Shown piece by piece: positions 8,788-16,899 of a stretch of DNA of 64,000 bases (positions are counted from its first letter, which is position 1; every line of letters begins with the position of its first letter). The translations under genes and the position numbers were made by a program. Source of the DNA: Candidatus Heimdallarchaeota archaeon B3_Heim (GTDB lineage Archaea > Asgardarchaeota > Heimdallarchaeia > Hodarchaeales > Hodarchaeaceae); NCBI GenBank assembly GCA_003144275.1, contig NJBF01000001.1:1-64000 (forward strand), read 5' to 3'. Below the pieces are notes generated by a model, which saw nothing but the letters and a program-made list of their open reading frames with translations, was not told where the DNA came from and ran no database searches.

Positions 8788-10539
8788 ATGTTAAGACGAA
8801 AGAAGAAGAAATGGCTAGAAGCAGTTTCTACGGCACAATCACCAATACGGATGGAGGATTTTTCTTCTTCTACTGATAAAATGAATGTTATCGCCTTTTT
8901 ATATGAAAAAATCCAACAACAACAATTGGATGGGCTTTTAGACTATAATCATATCTATTTCATTCCGAAATCACATATCTACAGAAAAATTCAACAATTG
9001 CTAGACACACAAGGAATGGTTGATATATGTGAACTAATAGACCTAATGAATTTACCAGGTAATTTGCTTGAGCCTATTATCCATGATTACGTGCAAGAAA
9101 TAGACGGTTTTTTTGATTTAATCAAACGAAAATTCTTTACACGATCAGGAGCTATCTCATTCATTACTAAACTTCTTGGTAACACTCCCACGCATGATCT
9201 TGAATATTTACTAAATCAGATATACTGGACAGATCACCAATTAGAAGCTGTATTAGACTTAATGGCGCAAAAAGATCTATTCAGGGGTTATATTGACCCT
9301 ATCAAACAACGTTTATACAACTTCAAATCCCTTCGTTTTTCCCTTACTACTCCGAATGAAGGATCGATGAGAGCCCTATCCCGATTCATAAATGCATCCT
9401 TCCAAATTTCTTCAGAAGTTTCTTTAATAGACATTTCTCGCCTTACAACGCTACCACAGGATGATCCATTGAAATTTCTTGAACTCTTTGAGAATCGTTT
9501 GAGTTATATTAGTTCTAAGGATAGAGATTATATATACTCTACAATCGATATTGTTTCGCAAATTATATGGGATATTTATGTGTATGAAGAGATACCTTTG
9601 GATTTCTGGGTAGCCAGGTTTGATCTTGGGTTTGAAGCCTTATCTGATCTATTATTAGTATTAAATGAAAGTTTTCGAGGTAGCTTATCGGAAAAGTTTC
9701 TAAAAGGTATTTCTTTGATTCATTGGTTCGAACAAGGAATTGATATTGAAGGATTAGCTACAAAAATAAATATAGACGTCTTGAGATTGTTAAAAGAGAT
9801 AACAACTATAGCTCTTCGTTTAGAACTTCGTTTGGTGGCAGGTGATTCAATAAATCCGTTTCTAGTGAAAGGAATCAGAGATTTAGAGATATTTTGTCAA
9901 ATAGATACTTCCTCATATTCCAATCCTTCAGTATATTTTGAGTGCCAAAATTGTAGGAGGGTAATGTGCTCAAACTGCAGAAAAATTGATAGCACCCATG
10001 AATGTCCGTTTTGTGGAAATATTTCTGCGTTTATTATCGATCTACCACGGAATTGTCCTACTTGCCAATTGACCTATGCTTATTCATATAATCTTGAAAC
10101 AACTGAGGAGTGCTATTTCTGTGAACAAGGTCCATTGAAATCTGGATGGTTTACTTCAGAGCAAAAACCCCTGAGTCTTACCCCTACTGAAAATCAATTG
10201 GTTAATTTCATCCAGAATCATCATTCTCCAATAATTCCTCTTCAACAAATTATTGATTTTATTAGTCAATCATCAGATGAAGTCATAAAAATACTAGAAA
10301 AACTCATTACTCACAAAATCATTGCAGGAACAATTAGTATTCAAAAATTGCAATTGAAAATTAAAAAAACTTATGTTTCGTTTGAATGTGTGGTTTGTAA
10401 TTGGATTAAAACCGATAAAAAGAAGTTTATCTGTAATTTGTGTAAAGCAGAAGTCTGTGAAAATTGTTATCAAGGGATGGAGTCGGTTGGAATGGTTGAT
10501 TGTCCAGAATGTGGATCATCTCTTGAGTTAGTAGAATAA
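8788..10539 (+). CDS. UFL1-like E3 scaffold with C-terminal RING-like zinc domain
   Basis: Residues ~45-180 follow the order of eukaryotic UFL1 (UFM1 E3 ligase): a stretch like DTQGMVDICELIDLMNLPGN (LPGN at 92-95; UFL1 has SGQVTISELCKTYDLPGN), then IDG-D-FFTRSG, then a winged-helix repeat with LEAVLDLMAQKDLFRGYI. The middle is helical. The C-terminal third carries zinc sites: Cys389/392/397/400/409/412, further CxxC pairs, and a last eight-cysteine array at 537, 540, 552, 555, 560, 563, 575 and 578, a C4C4 spacing close to the CNOT4-type RING. Residue numbers count from a TTG at 8779; the ATG at 8788 is preferred. Human UFL1 has no RING. It is probably the ligase of the adjacent ubiquitin cascade (inference). 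Confidence 0.75.
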   Translation: MLRRKKKKWLEAVSTAQSPIRMEDFSSSTDKMNVIAFLYEKIQQQQLDGLLDYNHIYFIPKSHIYRKIQQLLDTQGMVDICELIDLMNLPGNLLEPIIHDYVQEIDGFFDLIKRKFFTRSGAISFITKLLGNTPTHDLEYLLNQIYWTDHQLEAVLDLMAQKDLFRGYIDPIKQRLYNFKSLRFSLTTPNEGSMRALSRFINASFQISSEVSLIDISRLTTLPQDDPLKFLELFENRLSYISSKDRDYIYSTIDIVSQIIWDIYVYEEIPLDFWVARFDLGFEALSDLLLVLNESFRGSLSEKFLKGISLIHWFEQGIDIEGLATKINIDVLRLLKEITTIALRLELRLVAGDSINPFLVKGIRDLEIFCQIDTSSYSNPSVYFECQNCRRVMCSNCRKIDSTHECPFCGNISAFIIDLPRNCPTCQLTYAYSYNLETTEECYFCEQGPLKSGWFTSEQKPLSLTPTENQLVNFIQNHHSPIIPLQQIIDFISQSSDEVIKILEKLITHKIIAGTISIQKLQLKIKKTYVSFECVVCNWIKTDKKKFICNLCKAEVCENCYQGMESVGMVDCPECGSSLELVE

Positions 10540-10547
10540 ATTAGTTA

Positions 10548-11441
10548 TTATAACGATTTTTCGGCTTTTATTTTTGCGAGTTTTGATGAATATTTATCGG
10601 CTATTTCTTTATATCGTTTTTCAGAGATTTTACCTCCTAAAAACATCTCATCAGCCTGTTCGAGCATTAATTCGAATTTTTTAATTTTTTCTGAAACGTC
10701 ATCAAATTGATTTCGCTCTTCTGCGAGTTCTTGTTGAGTTTCAATAATTTGCTTTTCAATCTCATATGTAAGTAAGGTTTCGTACTCTTCAGGCACTTTA
10801 AATCCACCAATATCTAATCCTACTAGTTCTAGTCCCCATCGAGAGCTTTCAGGACCTAATTCAGATCTTGTTTGAATTTCTAAGCTTCTTCTTTCTTTTA
10901 ATAACTCAGGTACAGTGTAACGAGTCATAACATGTTTAACAGCTGCTATCACCGTCTGTTTCACCCAATTTTTAAGCTCATTTCCACTATAATACTGTTT
11001 ATGGGAGACTACGTTCATGATAAAATTCCTTGGATTCACAATCCGCATCCGAGAAATTCCCCAACATCCCACCATAACATTGTCTGAGGTGTAAATACCA
11101 GGCGTTCCCCATTTAATGATAAATTCACGTTTTGTAACCCATATAATTTCACTTCCAGGATGCTTCGCTGTTTTTTCCAATTGGTAAATTCCACTCCCAG
11201 CAACTCCAACTAGCACCCCTGACTGTAACAACACAGCATTTTCTGGTTCTTTTACAATAAAGCCGTCAATTTTTCTAAAGTTATCATTTTCTTCTGCTTT
11301 CACTCTATGAATTAACGATTCACCAAGTGAATCATCAAATTTTGAGCTTAGAATCGCTTTTCCCTTGAATTTCTTGGTACCTATGTGAATTGTATCCCCT
11401 ATTTTACGGAATAGTCCACCAAATTTGTCTGTTTCCGCCAT
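10548..11441 (-). CDS. SPFH/band-7 domain protein (YdjI-like)
   Basis: Resembles the soluble SPFH proteins annotated as YdjI or virion-core-protein-like. The N-terminal SPFH core contains KEPENAVLLQSGVLVGV and FIIKWGTPGIY, the latter typical of this subgroup, and continues to about residue 230 (GLDIGGFKVPEEYETLL). A coiled coil and a short helical end with GGKISEKRYKEIADKY follow. There is no transmembrane helix. In Bacillus, YdjI works with PspA, a bacterial ESCRT-III relative. Here the gene follows an ESCRT-II-like gene by 9 bases on the same strand, so a membrane-remodelling role in one transcript is likely. It converges with the UFL1-like gene (8-base gap). Confidence 0.8.
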   Translation of the reverse strand: MAETDKFGGLFRKIGDTIHIGTKKFKGKAILSSKFDDSLGESLIHRVKAEENDNFRKIDGFIVKEPENAVLLQSGVLVGVAGSGIYQLEKTAKHPGSEIIWVTKREFIIKWGTPGIYTSDNVMVGCWGISRMRIVNPRNFIMNVVSHKQYYSGNELKNWVKQTVIAAVKHVMTRYTVPELLKERRSLEIQTRSELGPESSRWGLELVGLDIGGFKVPEEYETLLTYEIEKQIIETQQELAEERNQFDDVSEKIKKFELMLEQADEMFLGGKISEKRYKEIADKYSSKLAKIKAEKSL

Positions 11442-11450
11442 CGCTTCTAC

Positions 11451-12452
11451 CTACCACTCTTCATCTCCATATAACCCTGGAAAGTAATACTGATCTCCTG
11501 AATCAAGTGATGACACTTTTCGAGCAACTTTTTGATTGACAAGACTATCTAAGACCCTCATTACTCGTTGTTGATCCCATTTAGTATGAATCATAACTTC
11601 CTCAAATGTTACATATCCTTTATCTATTGCTAGATTAAATATGTTCCGGGCATCTTTTCCAAGAGCTACTGGTGTAAACTCGACAATTTTTATGCCAGAT
11701 TGCTTGGAAACTCCTTCAATTAACGATTGTTTAGTTAGTTGTTTACAGGCCTTTTCTAAATCTTTCAATGAAAACTTGATATCTGGAACTTGATTTTTCA
11801 GAGAAGTATACAAGTTTGCCATTGAAATATAACCACCTGAACTTGCTCTAAGAGTTTTTCCTTGTTCAAGAATTAAATCAGCAAGATTGTCGACAAATTT
11901 CCCTTTCCCAAATATTTTTGGCTTTTTTGTTGCATCTAACGCAGTTATTGTTAGTGTACGCCCTTCTTTTCGGAGTAACTCTCTCTCTAATTGCTGAATG
12001 CGGGAATCATATTTCTTCTGTAAATTCTTAATTCCCTCGGTTGATACTGGAGCTCCGTTAGCCAACTTATTTTGAACTTGAACTACCTCTTCTAATCTCG
12101 TTATCTGTTCACGAAGATCTAACAACTCACTGCGGAGATCTAATTCTTTATTCCCAAATTCAAGATCATCAATTAATAGTTTAGACCGTTCTGTTATTTG
12201 GTCACAAAGAATAGTTGCCAGTAGCTGCGCAACACGGATTTCCCCACTTTCCTTTAAATTGGCCATTTTATTATCAGAGTAGAGTATTATATCAGGCACA
12301 GTTTCGCTTAAATACCTAATCTCTTCAAATTGTGTATAAGATTTAATTACTAGATCTGATATGTGTTTAGCTTTCATTGCAGCGGTATTACTTAATTGAT
12401 TTAGCGCATTACTTGCAGTTTGAAATTTTTCTCTCAAAATAAGGGTCACCAC
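11451..12452 (-). CDS. EAP30-domain protein, ESCRT-II Vps22/Vps36-like
   Basis: Residues ~60-165 form a long coiled coil; ~185-333 form two winged helices of the EAP30 family. The end of the protein parallels human SNF8/Vps22: DKGYVTFEEVMIHTKWDQQR-VMRVLDSLV-QYYFPGLY against NGYVTVSEIKASLKWETERA-VLEHLL-HYWLPALF. The first winged helix also aligns (GGYISMANLY with GGLITLEELH, KFSLKDLEKACKQL with DVSQDDLIRAIKKL). ESCRT-II links ubiquitinated cargo to ESCRT-III on membranes. The coiled-coil N-terminus is longer than in SNF8 and there is no GLUE or visible ubiquitin-binding domain. It starts the transcript that continues into the SPFH gene. Assignment to the EAP30 family is firm; Vps22 versus Vps36 is not. 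Confidence 0.82.
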   Translation of the reverse strand: MVTLILREKFQTASNALNQLSNTAAMKAKHISDLVIKSYTQFEEIRYLSETVPDIILYSDNKMANLKESGEIRVAQLLATILCDQITERSKLLIDDLEFGNKELDLRSELLDLREQITRLEEVVQVQNKLANGAPVSTEGIKNLQKKYDSRIQQLERELLRKEGRTLTITALDATKKPKIFGKGKFVDNLADLILEQGKTLRASSGGYISMANLYTSLKNQVPDIKFSLKDLEKACKQLTKQSLIEGVSKQSGIKIVEFTPVALGKDARNIFNLAIDKGYVTFEEVMIHTKWDQQRVMRVLDSLVNQKVARKVSSLDSGDQYYFPGLYGDEEW

Positions 12453-12776
12453 ACTTATTTTTTTCTCAAATAAGAGATTAAATATTAATACATTTGATTT
12501 TGATCACTTAAAAGTGTCAAAATCCGTTATTCACATTTGTAACGATTTTAATCCTTTTAAAGGTTTATGTTTAGGTGTGTTTAGAAAGATCTAATCGTAA
12601 TTTAGAGATTACGAAATTTTCATACTTAATCTCTGAGCCTGCAAAGTATAGAGAAGGTTATGTGCAGCAAATGAACATTGACATTGCAAAGCTAATCTGT
12701 GATTCTGTCCCTCTCTCCTAACATGTTTTCAATAGAATTTCACCTTGGAAAAAAAAAGCAAGTTAAAAAAAACTAA
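12453..12776. other. Intergenic region with a 7-bp inverted repeat
   Basis: A 324-base gap upstream of the EAP30-like gene (minus strand) and downstream of the N-acetyltransferase. It contains a perfect hairpin, TCGTAAT at 12595-12601 and ATTACGA at 12608-12614 with a 6-base loop, which could be a terminator-like structure or a protein-binding site. AT-rich stretches just after 12453 may hold the minus-strand promoter. No coding frame or tRNA was seen. Confidence 0.35.
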
Positions 12777-13271
12777 TTATTCACTTTTCTTTACTTTCTG
12801 AGCCATTAAATATGCCCCTTCCATATCACGGTAATAATGACGCAATTCTTTAACAATTTTATACTCTAGAGACTCATACAATTTTACCGCAGCAATGTTT
12901 GACATCCTTACTTCGAGAAAAAGCTCGTCTGCTCCATATTCTCTCATTGCTTCTGATGAAGCATTAATTAGCTTTGTAGCAATTTTGCTTCTTCTATATT
13001 CGGGTAGAACAGCTATACTTACCGTGTGACCCTTTTTAGCCCGGTGAAAAATTGAAAAGAGACTAAGACCACTTTCAATTCGACCCATGGTGTATCCGAC
13101 AATGATTCCATTTACTTCAGCTAGAGCAAATCCTTTGGGGCATTCTGAAAAAATAGTACGGAAAAAACCCTCAGGGTAATTTTCAGGTAAACATTGACGA
13201 TTTATATCTATAACATTGTCTAGATCTTTCAGTTCGAAATTACGAATGATTACCGATGTCTGTTCGGTCAT
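12777..13271 (-). CDS. N-terminal protein acetyltransferase, Ard1/RimI family
   Basis: GNAT-fold enzyme that acetylates protein N-termini using acetyl-CoA. The acetyl-CoA loop is seen as VLPEYRRSKIATKLI, and the C-terminal half LEVRMSNIAAVKLYESLEY with HYYRDMEGAYLMAQK matches Naa10/archaeal Nat (compare VRVSNRAALHLY and YYADGEDAYAM). The length of 164 residues is normal. Its ATG overlaps the stop of the Nop10 gene by 4 bases (TCAT on the plus strand), so it is the last gene of the GINS-S27e-aIF2alpha-Nop10 operon and probably coupled to it in translation. Confidence 0.9.
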   Translation of the reverse strand: MTEQTSVIIRNFELKDLDNVIDINRQCLPENYPEGFFRTIFSECPKGFALAEVNGIIVGYTMGRIESGLSLFSIFHRAKKGHTVSIAVLPEYRRSKIATKLINASSEAMREYGADELFLEVRMSNIAAVKLYESLEYKIVKELRHYYRDMEGAYLMAQKVKKSE

Positions 13272-13444
13272 AAAACACCCCTATCTTTAGCTTCCTGTTT
13301 CATGCGGCGACGATATTCCGCATATTTGTCGTGAGGTGAAAATTTTGGTGGATAAGTTGTTCTAAACCTGTGATTACATAAATTACATACTTCAAGAGAT
13401 TGGTCTACTGTATATCTGCATTCGCATTTTCTTAGTAAACGCAT
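13268..13444 (-). CDS. nop10: H/ACA RNP protein Nop10
   Basis: A 58-residue gene easily missed because of its size. The protein starts MRLLRKCECRY, has CNLCNHRFRT and then YPPKFSPHDKYAEYRRRMK, the signature of archaeal Nop10 (PPRFSPEDPYGEYRR). Of the zinc-site cysteines Cys7, Cys9, Cys20 and Cys23 are visible, with C-x-C instead of the usual CxxC for the first pair. Nop10 supports the Cbf5 pseudouridine synthase in H/ACA guide RNPs; Gar1, another subunit, is at 34.6 kb. It lies 29 bases after aIF2 alpha, a conserved archaeal gene order, and overlaps the acetyltransferase start. Confidence 0.93.
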   Translation of the reverse strand: MRLLRKCECRYTVDQSLEVCNLCNHRFRTTYPPKFSPHDKYAEYRRRMKQEAKDRGVL

Positions 13445-13473
13445 TTGAATCCCAGAACAGTGTTACAGACGAT

Positions 13474-14259
13474 TTATTTTCTTTCAAATGAAATTTCTAC
13501 GTCATTGGCCTTAAGGCTAGCTTGAACTTCCTTTTGAACATTTTTCCAAACAGTTTCAGCAGTTTTCCAATCCGCACTCTCGATAGTGCATCTATAATCA
13601 GGAGGAGAAATTACTTGCATATACAAATCTGAACCTTTATGTTTCTTCTTGAATGATTGCGTGTATTTTTTGAAGAAATTAGAAAGAACAACGGCTCCAT
13701 CTGAATCATAGCAAGTAACTGATATTTTTCCAAGTAATCGAACTGTAGGAGGTTGTAATTCCTTAACAGCTAGATCATAGAGGACACTCGCAACCTTTTC
13801 AGGAATATCGATCTTGGTCAATATTTTCACAGACTTCTCACGTAGTAGGAGTAAAGCTTCGTAAATAGAGCCATAGTTAACCATCAAGATCTTTTCAACA
13901 CTTTCTGTTTCCGTTTCTGTCTTCTCACACGCAACGGTTACAATACCTCTTGCACGACTTTCCTGTTTGAGCTCCGTGAGTTTCGTACGTCGTTGAGGCT
14001 CAGACACTCTCCGAATAGACATATCTATTTCTCCCCGTGCAGAGTCTATCCTCAGTATCTTAGCTACAACTCTCTGCCCTTCACGAACCTGACTTCGGAT
14101 ATTCCTAACCCATGTACGGCTAAGCTCTGAAATGTGTACAAATCCTGCTTCAGCTCCAAGGCCTTCATAATCAAAGATCTCAAAATATGCTCCATGAGGA
14201 GTAACCTTTGAGCATGATCCAACTACCAATTCTCCAACAGCAGGAAATTTAGATTCCAT
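13474..14259 (-). CDS. Translation initiation factor aIF2 subunit alpha
   Basis: Homologue of eIF2 alpha, part of the ternary complex that delivers initiator tRNA. The N-terminal S1 domain is clear (VGELVVGSCSKVTPHGAYFEI, GFVHISELS, EIDMSIRRV), followed by the helical domain and the C-terminal alpha-beta domain (VRLLGKISVTCYDSDGAVVL). The acidic/Ser51 region of eukaryotes corresponds to the loop around EAGFVHISELSRTWVRN. The length of 261 residues is typical. It lies 13 bases downstream of S27e and 29 bases upstream of Nop10 in the same transcript. Confidence 0.96.
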   Translation of the reverse strand: MESKFPAVGELVVGSCSKVTPHGAYFEIFDYEGLGAEAGFVHISELSRTWVRNIRSQVREGQRVVAKILRIDSARGEIDMSIRRVSEPQRRTKLTELKQESRARGIVTVACEKTETETESVEKILMVNYGSIYEALLLLREKSVKILTKIDIPEKVASVLYDLAVKELQPPTVRLLGKISVTCYDSDGAVVLSNFFKKYTQSFKKKHKGSDLYMQVISPPDYRCTIESADWKTAETVWKNVQKEVQASLKANDVEISFERK

Positions 14260-14272
14260 ATACTATCACCTA

Positions 14273-14467
14273 TTATTTGTTATCTAAGATTTCAATAACT
14301 TCTCCGAACAATCGAGTGATTCCAGAACGAGGTTCAGCAAGAACTTTTCCACAAACACGACAATTAATGTGTGTCGTGGCATGAGAAAAGATTTCCTGAA
14401 CATTACCACATTCACAGGAGATTTTAAGGAAATTAGATCGGGGTTGAGGAATATATTTTTTCTTCAT
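14273..14467 (-). CDS. Ribosomal protein S27e
   Basis: A 64-residue small-subunit protein with the S27e zinc site: Cys in KISCECGNVQ and in INCRVCGKVLAEP, separated by the usual ~15 residues. The sequence NFLKISCECGN-QEIFSHATTHINCRVCG is typical of the family, and the start is basic (KKKYIPQPRSNF). It lies between the GINS gene (17-base gap) and aIF2 alpha (13-base gap), the archaeal S27e-aIF2alpha-Nop10 order. No L44e gene precedes it, unlike in many archaea. Confidence 0.95.
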   Translation of the reverse strand: MKKKYIPQPRSNFLKISCECGNVQEIFSHATTHINCRVCGKVLAEPRSGITRLFGEVIEILDNK

Positions 14468-14484
14468 AATAATTCACCAAATTT

Positions 14485-15090
14485 TTACCCATCAGGGGTT
14501 TCTATTAAACGAGCAACTCCACGTGCCACCAAAGCAGTTGCATTTTCTAAGGGAACTTGTACGATGTCGTTCTTTTCTAGTGGTCCGTAAGATACATCAT
14601 CCAAACCTATGAACGCTTCAACATTAGAGAGCATTCTAATAATTGAATATTCTAACATAGTAGTTTTTTTTTCACTAATCTCCTGAAAGGGGTCTAGGAC
14701 TACTGTAGAATTTTCAAATTGGTCTATTTCGGGTGAAACTCTTGGAGTATCTAAAATGTTTGGTTTCTCAACGCCAATCGTTTCAATCGAGAGTCGCAGA
14801 TTATTCGCTATTCTACGCTCTCCCCAAGTTAAGCCGCTTTCATCAAAAAAAGTATGATTAATAACCAGATTTACTATCTTGATTAGTCTTAAGTGCACTA
14901 AATCTTTCCTGAGAAATATGATCCGATCTAAAACGGCATTAGCCAGAGTCGTATTTGCTAATTGTTGAACATCTTCTGATAATTTTGCCAGTAAACCATC
15001 GAGGGAAATATACAAATCCTTGGGAATGTTACAAAGCGAAGAATTCAACTTCTCATTTTTCCATAACAGAATTAAATCATTGTAGTCCAA
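14485..15090 (-). CDS. GINS complex subunit, Gins51-type
   Basis: Component of the CMG replicative helicase. The N-terminal A domain begins DYNDLILLWKNEKLN-LCNIPKDLY, similar to the archaeal Gins51/Sld5 pattern, with helices up to ~110 (LTWGERRIANNL). The small B domain is at the C-terminus (RMLSNVEAFIGLDDVSYGPLEKNDIVQVP), placing the A domain before the B domain as in Gins51. The 201-residue length fits. It is the first gene of the operon containing S27e, aIF2 alpha, Nop10 and the acetyltransferase, and so couples a replication gene with translation genes. Confidence 0.88.
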   Translation of the reverse strand: MDYNDLILLWKNEKLNSSLCNIPKDLYISLDGLLAKLSEDVQQLANTTLANAVLDRIIFLRKDLVHLRLIKIVNLVINHTFFDESGLTWGERRIANNLRLSIETIGVEKPNILDTPRVSPEIDQFENSTVVLDPFQEISEKKTTMLEYSIIRMLSNVEAFIGLDDVSYGPLEKNDIVQVPLENATALVARGVARLIETPDG

Positions 15091-15832
15091 AAAATCTCCT
15101 CTAAGGAATGCCTACCTTTTCACGAAAGATTCATGCTTCATAATCCCTTATAAGTAAAAATTATCAATAGGTAAAAAATCTAGTGTGTGAAATATCTATT
15201 TGGCTAATCTCCGATTGACTTAATAATGCGATTCAAGAGAAAGGAAATTAAATTTTACGTATTTCCAGTTTCAGTGCATTTTGGCACAAAAATTGGGAAA
15301 TACCAATCAAAAGATGAAGCCACTGGTGGGAATTTCAAATAATATTCCGAGAAATACTATTTTTTGAACCCACGACATCCTCCTGTTTGTTTCTCATCAG
15401 AATAAACTGGGAGTAATACCAAGGAGGCGCTATAACCGTGCTTTGCCGAGATGATCGAAAGAAAATCTCATAAGCCACAGTGGCAATTTAGTCTTCTGAT
15501 TACTCTGGATTTAATTTATCCAGAATTCTATTAAAACTCCCCTGATGAGTATTTTAGAATGTTTTTACTTATGTCGTAAGAAACCCAAATGACATTAACT
15601 CACTCAAACAATAGAAATTTCTTTCAATATACTGAACGAAGAGAAAAAACACCTGCTACAATGAAATCGGTTTGGATCAGACTGCGATATAGGAAAATCA
15701 TTTTGAAATATTCAATTTTCAATTGAACTTTAGGTGTAAAAACAAAAAGGAAGATTTAAGATACTGAAATCGCGGTTTCAAGATAGAACAGAGTTCTTGA
15801 TATGAAGAATGTGTTTTTCTAGTATGAACTGA
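15091..15832. other. Long non-coding stretch with hairpins (possible structured RNA)
   Basis: The longest gene-free stretch in the window (742 bases). No convincing reading frame was found. The segment 15360-15530 is richer in G and C than its surroundings and contains pairable elements: TCCTCC near 15377 against GGAGG near 15423, GAGAT/ATCTC around 15450-15470, a GCCAC-GTGGC element near 15476-15486 and a clean hairpin CTGGAT (15505-15510)/ATCCAG (15518-15523). It could be a structured RNA or a leader region for the gene at 15833. It does not match tRNA, SRP RNA or RNase P RNA landmarks that I know. Confidence 0.3.
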
Positions 15833-16678
15833 ATGGCTGGTACACTGACAATGCTGGAATCATCACTGACCCTAATTCTCTTCTCAATCGCATTCCTTCT
15901 ATTATTTCTGGGAGCCTATCAAGATTGGAAAACACGAGAAATAGTGGATTGGATTTGGATAGCTATGATTAGTAGTGGATGCATATTACATATTCTACAA
16001 ATTATTTTATTACTGATGAACAACTTAGATATCCAATCTTATCTTTTTAAGTGGTTATATAACATTTTTATTGCTTTAATTTTAGCTGCCTTTCTTACTT
16101 TTTCTGGATTGGGAGGAGAGGCTGATAGAATTGCTTTTATTGCTATATCTTTCGTTTCACCTGTTCAGCAACCACTATTCTCCATCACAGATCCAAAATA
16201 TGATATCATCTTTTCCATCACTCCTAAAATTTTAGGAACATTCTTCAACGCATATTTACTGGCCATAACAGTTCCAATCGCCCTCTTATGCTACAATCTA
16301 ATACGAAGAAACACAATTAGAGAATTTTATACAATATCAAACCAATCTTTCCGAGTTAAGATAGTATTATATTTCATAGGTTACCCTCGAAGTACTCAGC
16401 GTATTTCGGAGGAGATAGATAAAAAACCGTGGCATTTTGATTTCTTAGAGACTTATGATGACGTAGCTGGGTGGAAGTATATTTTCCAAATGCGCCTTGA
16501 AACTCCAGAAGCTGATCTTTCTAGAAAAAAGGAGATTGCCAAAAAAACTCAGATTCATAACAAAGAGTCAATATGGATTCAACCCTCCTTACCCTTCATT
16601 GTATTCTTACTATTAGGCTTCTTATTAGAGATACTACTAGGTAATGTCATTTTTGTCCTTACAGCATATTTTGCATAA
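15833..16678 (+). CDS. A24-family prepilin/preflagellin peptidase-like membrane protein
   Basis: Multi-pass membrane aspartic protease family that cleaves type IV pilin-like leader peptides. The two family aspartates are visible: AYQDWKTREIVDW near residue 28, and GLGGEADRIAFIA near residue 100, corresponding to GxGD/GGADA. Five to six hydrophobic helices are seen, including a C-terminal one (FIVFLLLGFLLEILL). A ~75-residue loop (residues ~165-245) sits before the last helix, as in archaeal FlaK-like enzymes. It lies about 220 bases upstream of a Roadblock and an MglA-like GTPase gene on the same strand. Substrates are not in the window. Confidence 0.75.
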   Translation: MAGTLTMLESSLTLILFSIAFLLLFLGAYQDWKTREIVDWIWIAMISSGCILHILQIILLLMNNLDIQSYLFKWLYNIFIALILAAFLTFSGLGGEADRIAFIAISFVSPVQQPLFSITDPKYDIIFSITPKILGTFFNAYLLAITVPIALLCYNLIRRNTIREFYTISNQSFRVKIVLYFIGYPRSTQRISEEIDKKPWHFDFLETYDDVAGWKYIFQMRLETPEADLSRKKEIAKKTQIHNKESIWIQPSLPFIVFLLLGFLLEILLGNVIFVLTAYFA

Positions 16679-16870
16679 ATGGTAAATGTATTTCTATATA
16701 AATTTCAGCGTATAACAATAGCTATCTTCTTTTTTCTGGGTTTCAATCGCTATAAACGAAATTGAAGAATTTTGGCTGTTGTTACATTCAATATTAACAC
16801 ATAAGTTTTCTTATCTTTCATAGATTAATAAGCTAAATTTATTAAGAATTAATCTAGCATTGGTATACGG

Positions 16871-16883
16871 AGATAAAATTTAT
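16871..16883 (+). promoter_or_regulatory. TATA-like box before the Roadblock gene
   Basis: ATAAAATTTATT lies about 23-29 bases before the TTG start at 16900, the distance expected between an archaeal TATA box and the transcription start. No Shine-Dalgarno motif is seen before the TTG, so a leaderless transcript is likely. This is pattern-based only. Confidence 0.35.
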
Positions 16884-16899
16884 TTGTTTTTCTCTGAAC

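Noticed and set aside
2326..12452. Eukaryotic contamination as the source of the ubiquitin/Arf genes
   Set aside because: The genes have no introns, use archaeal Shine-Dalgarno sites, overlap in operons and are flanked by clear archaeal genes.
15362..15385. Minus-strand GTGGGTTCAAA resembling a tRNA T-arm
   Set aside because: The bases after the loop do not pair back to GTGGG, and no acceptor or anticodon arms can be built around it.
15540..15560. Box C/D guide RNA based on CTGATGA near 15543
   Set aside because: The C-box purine is a C, and no C', D' and D boxes at proper spacing could be identified.
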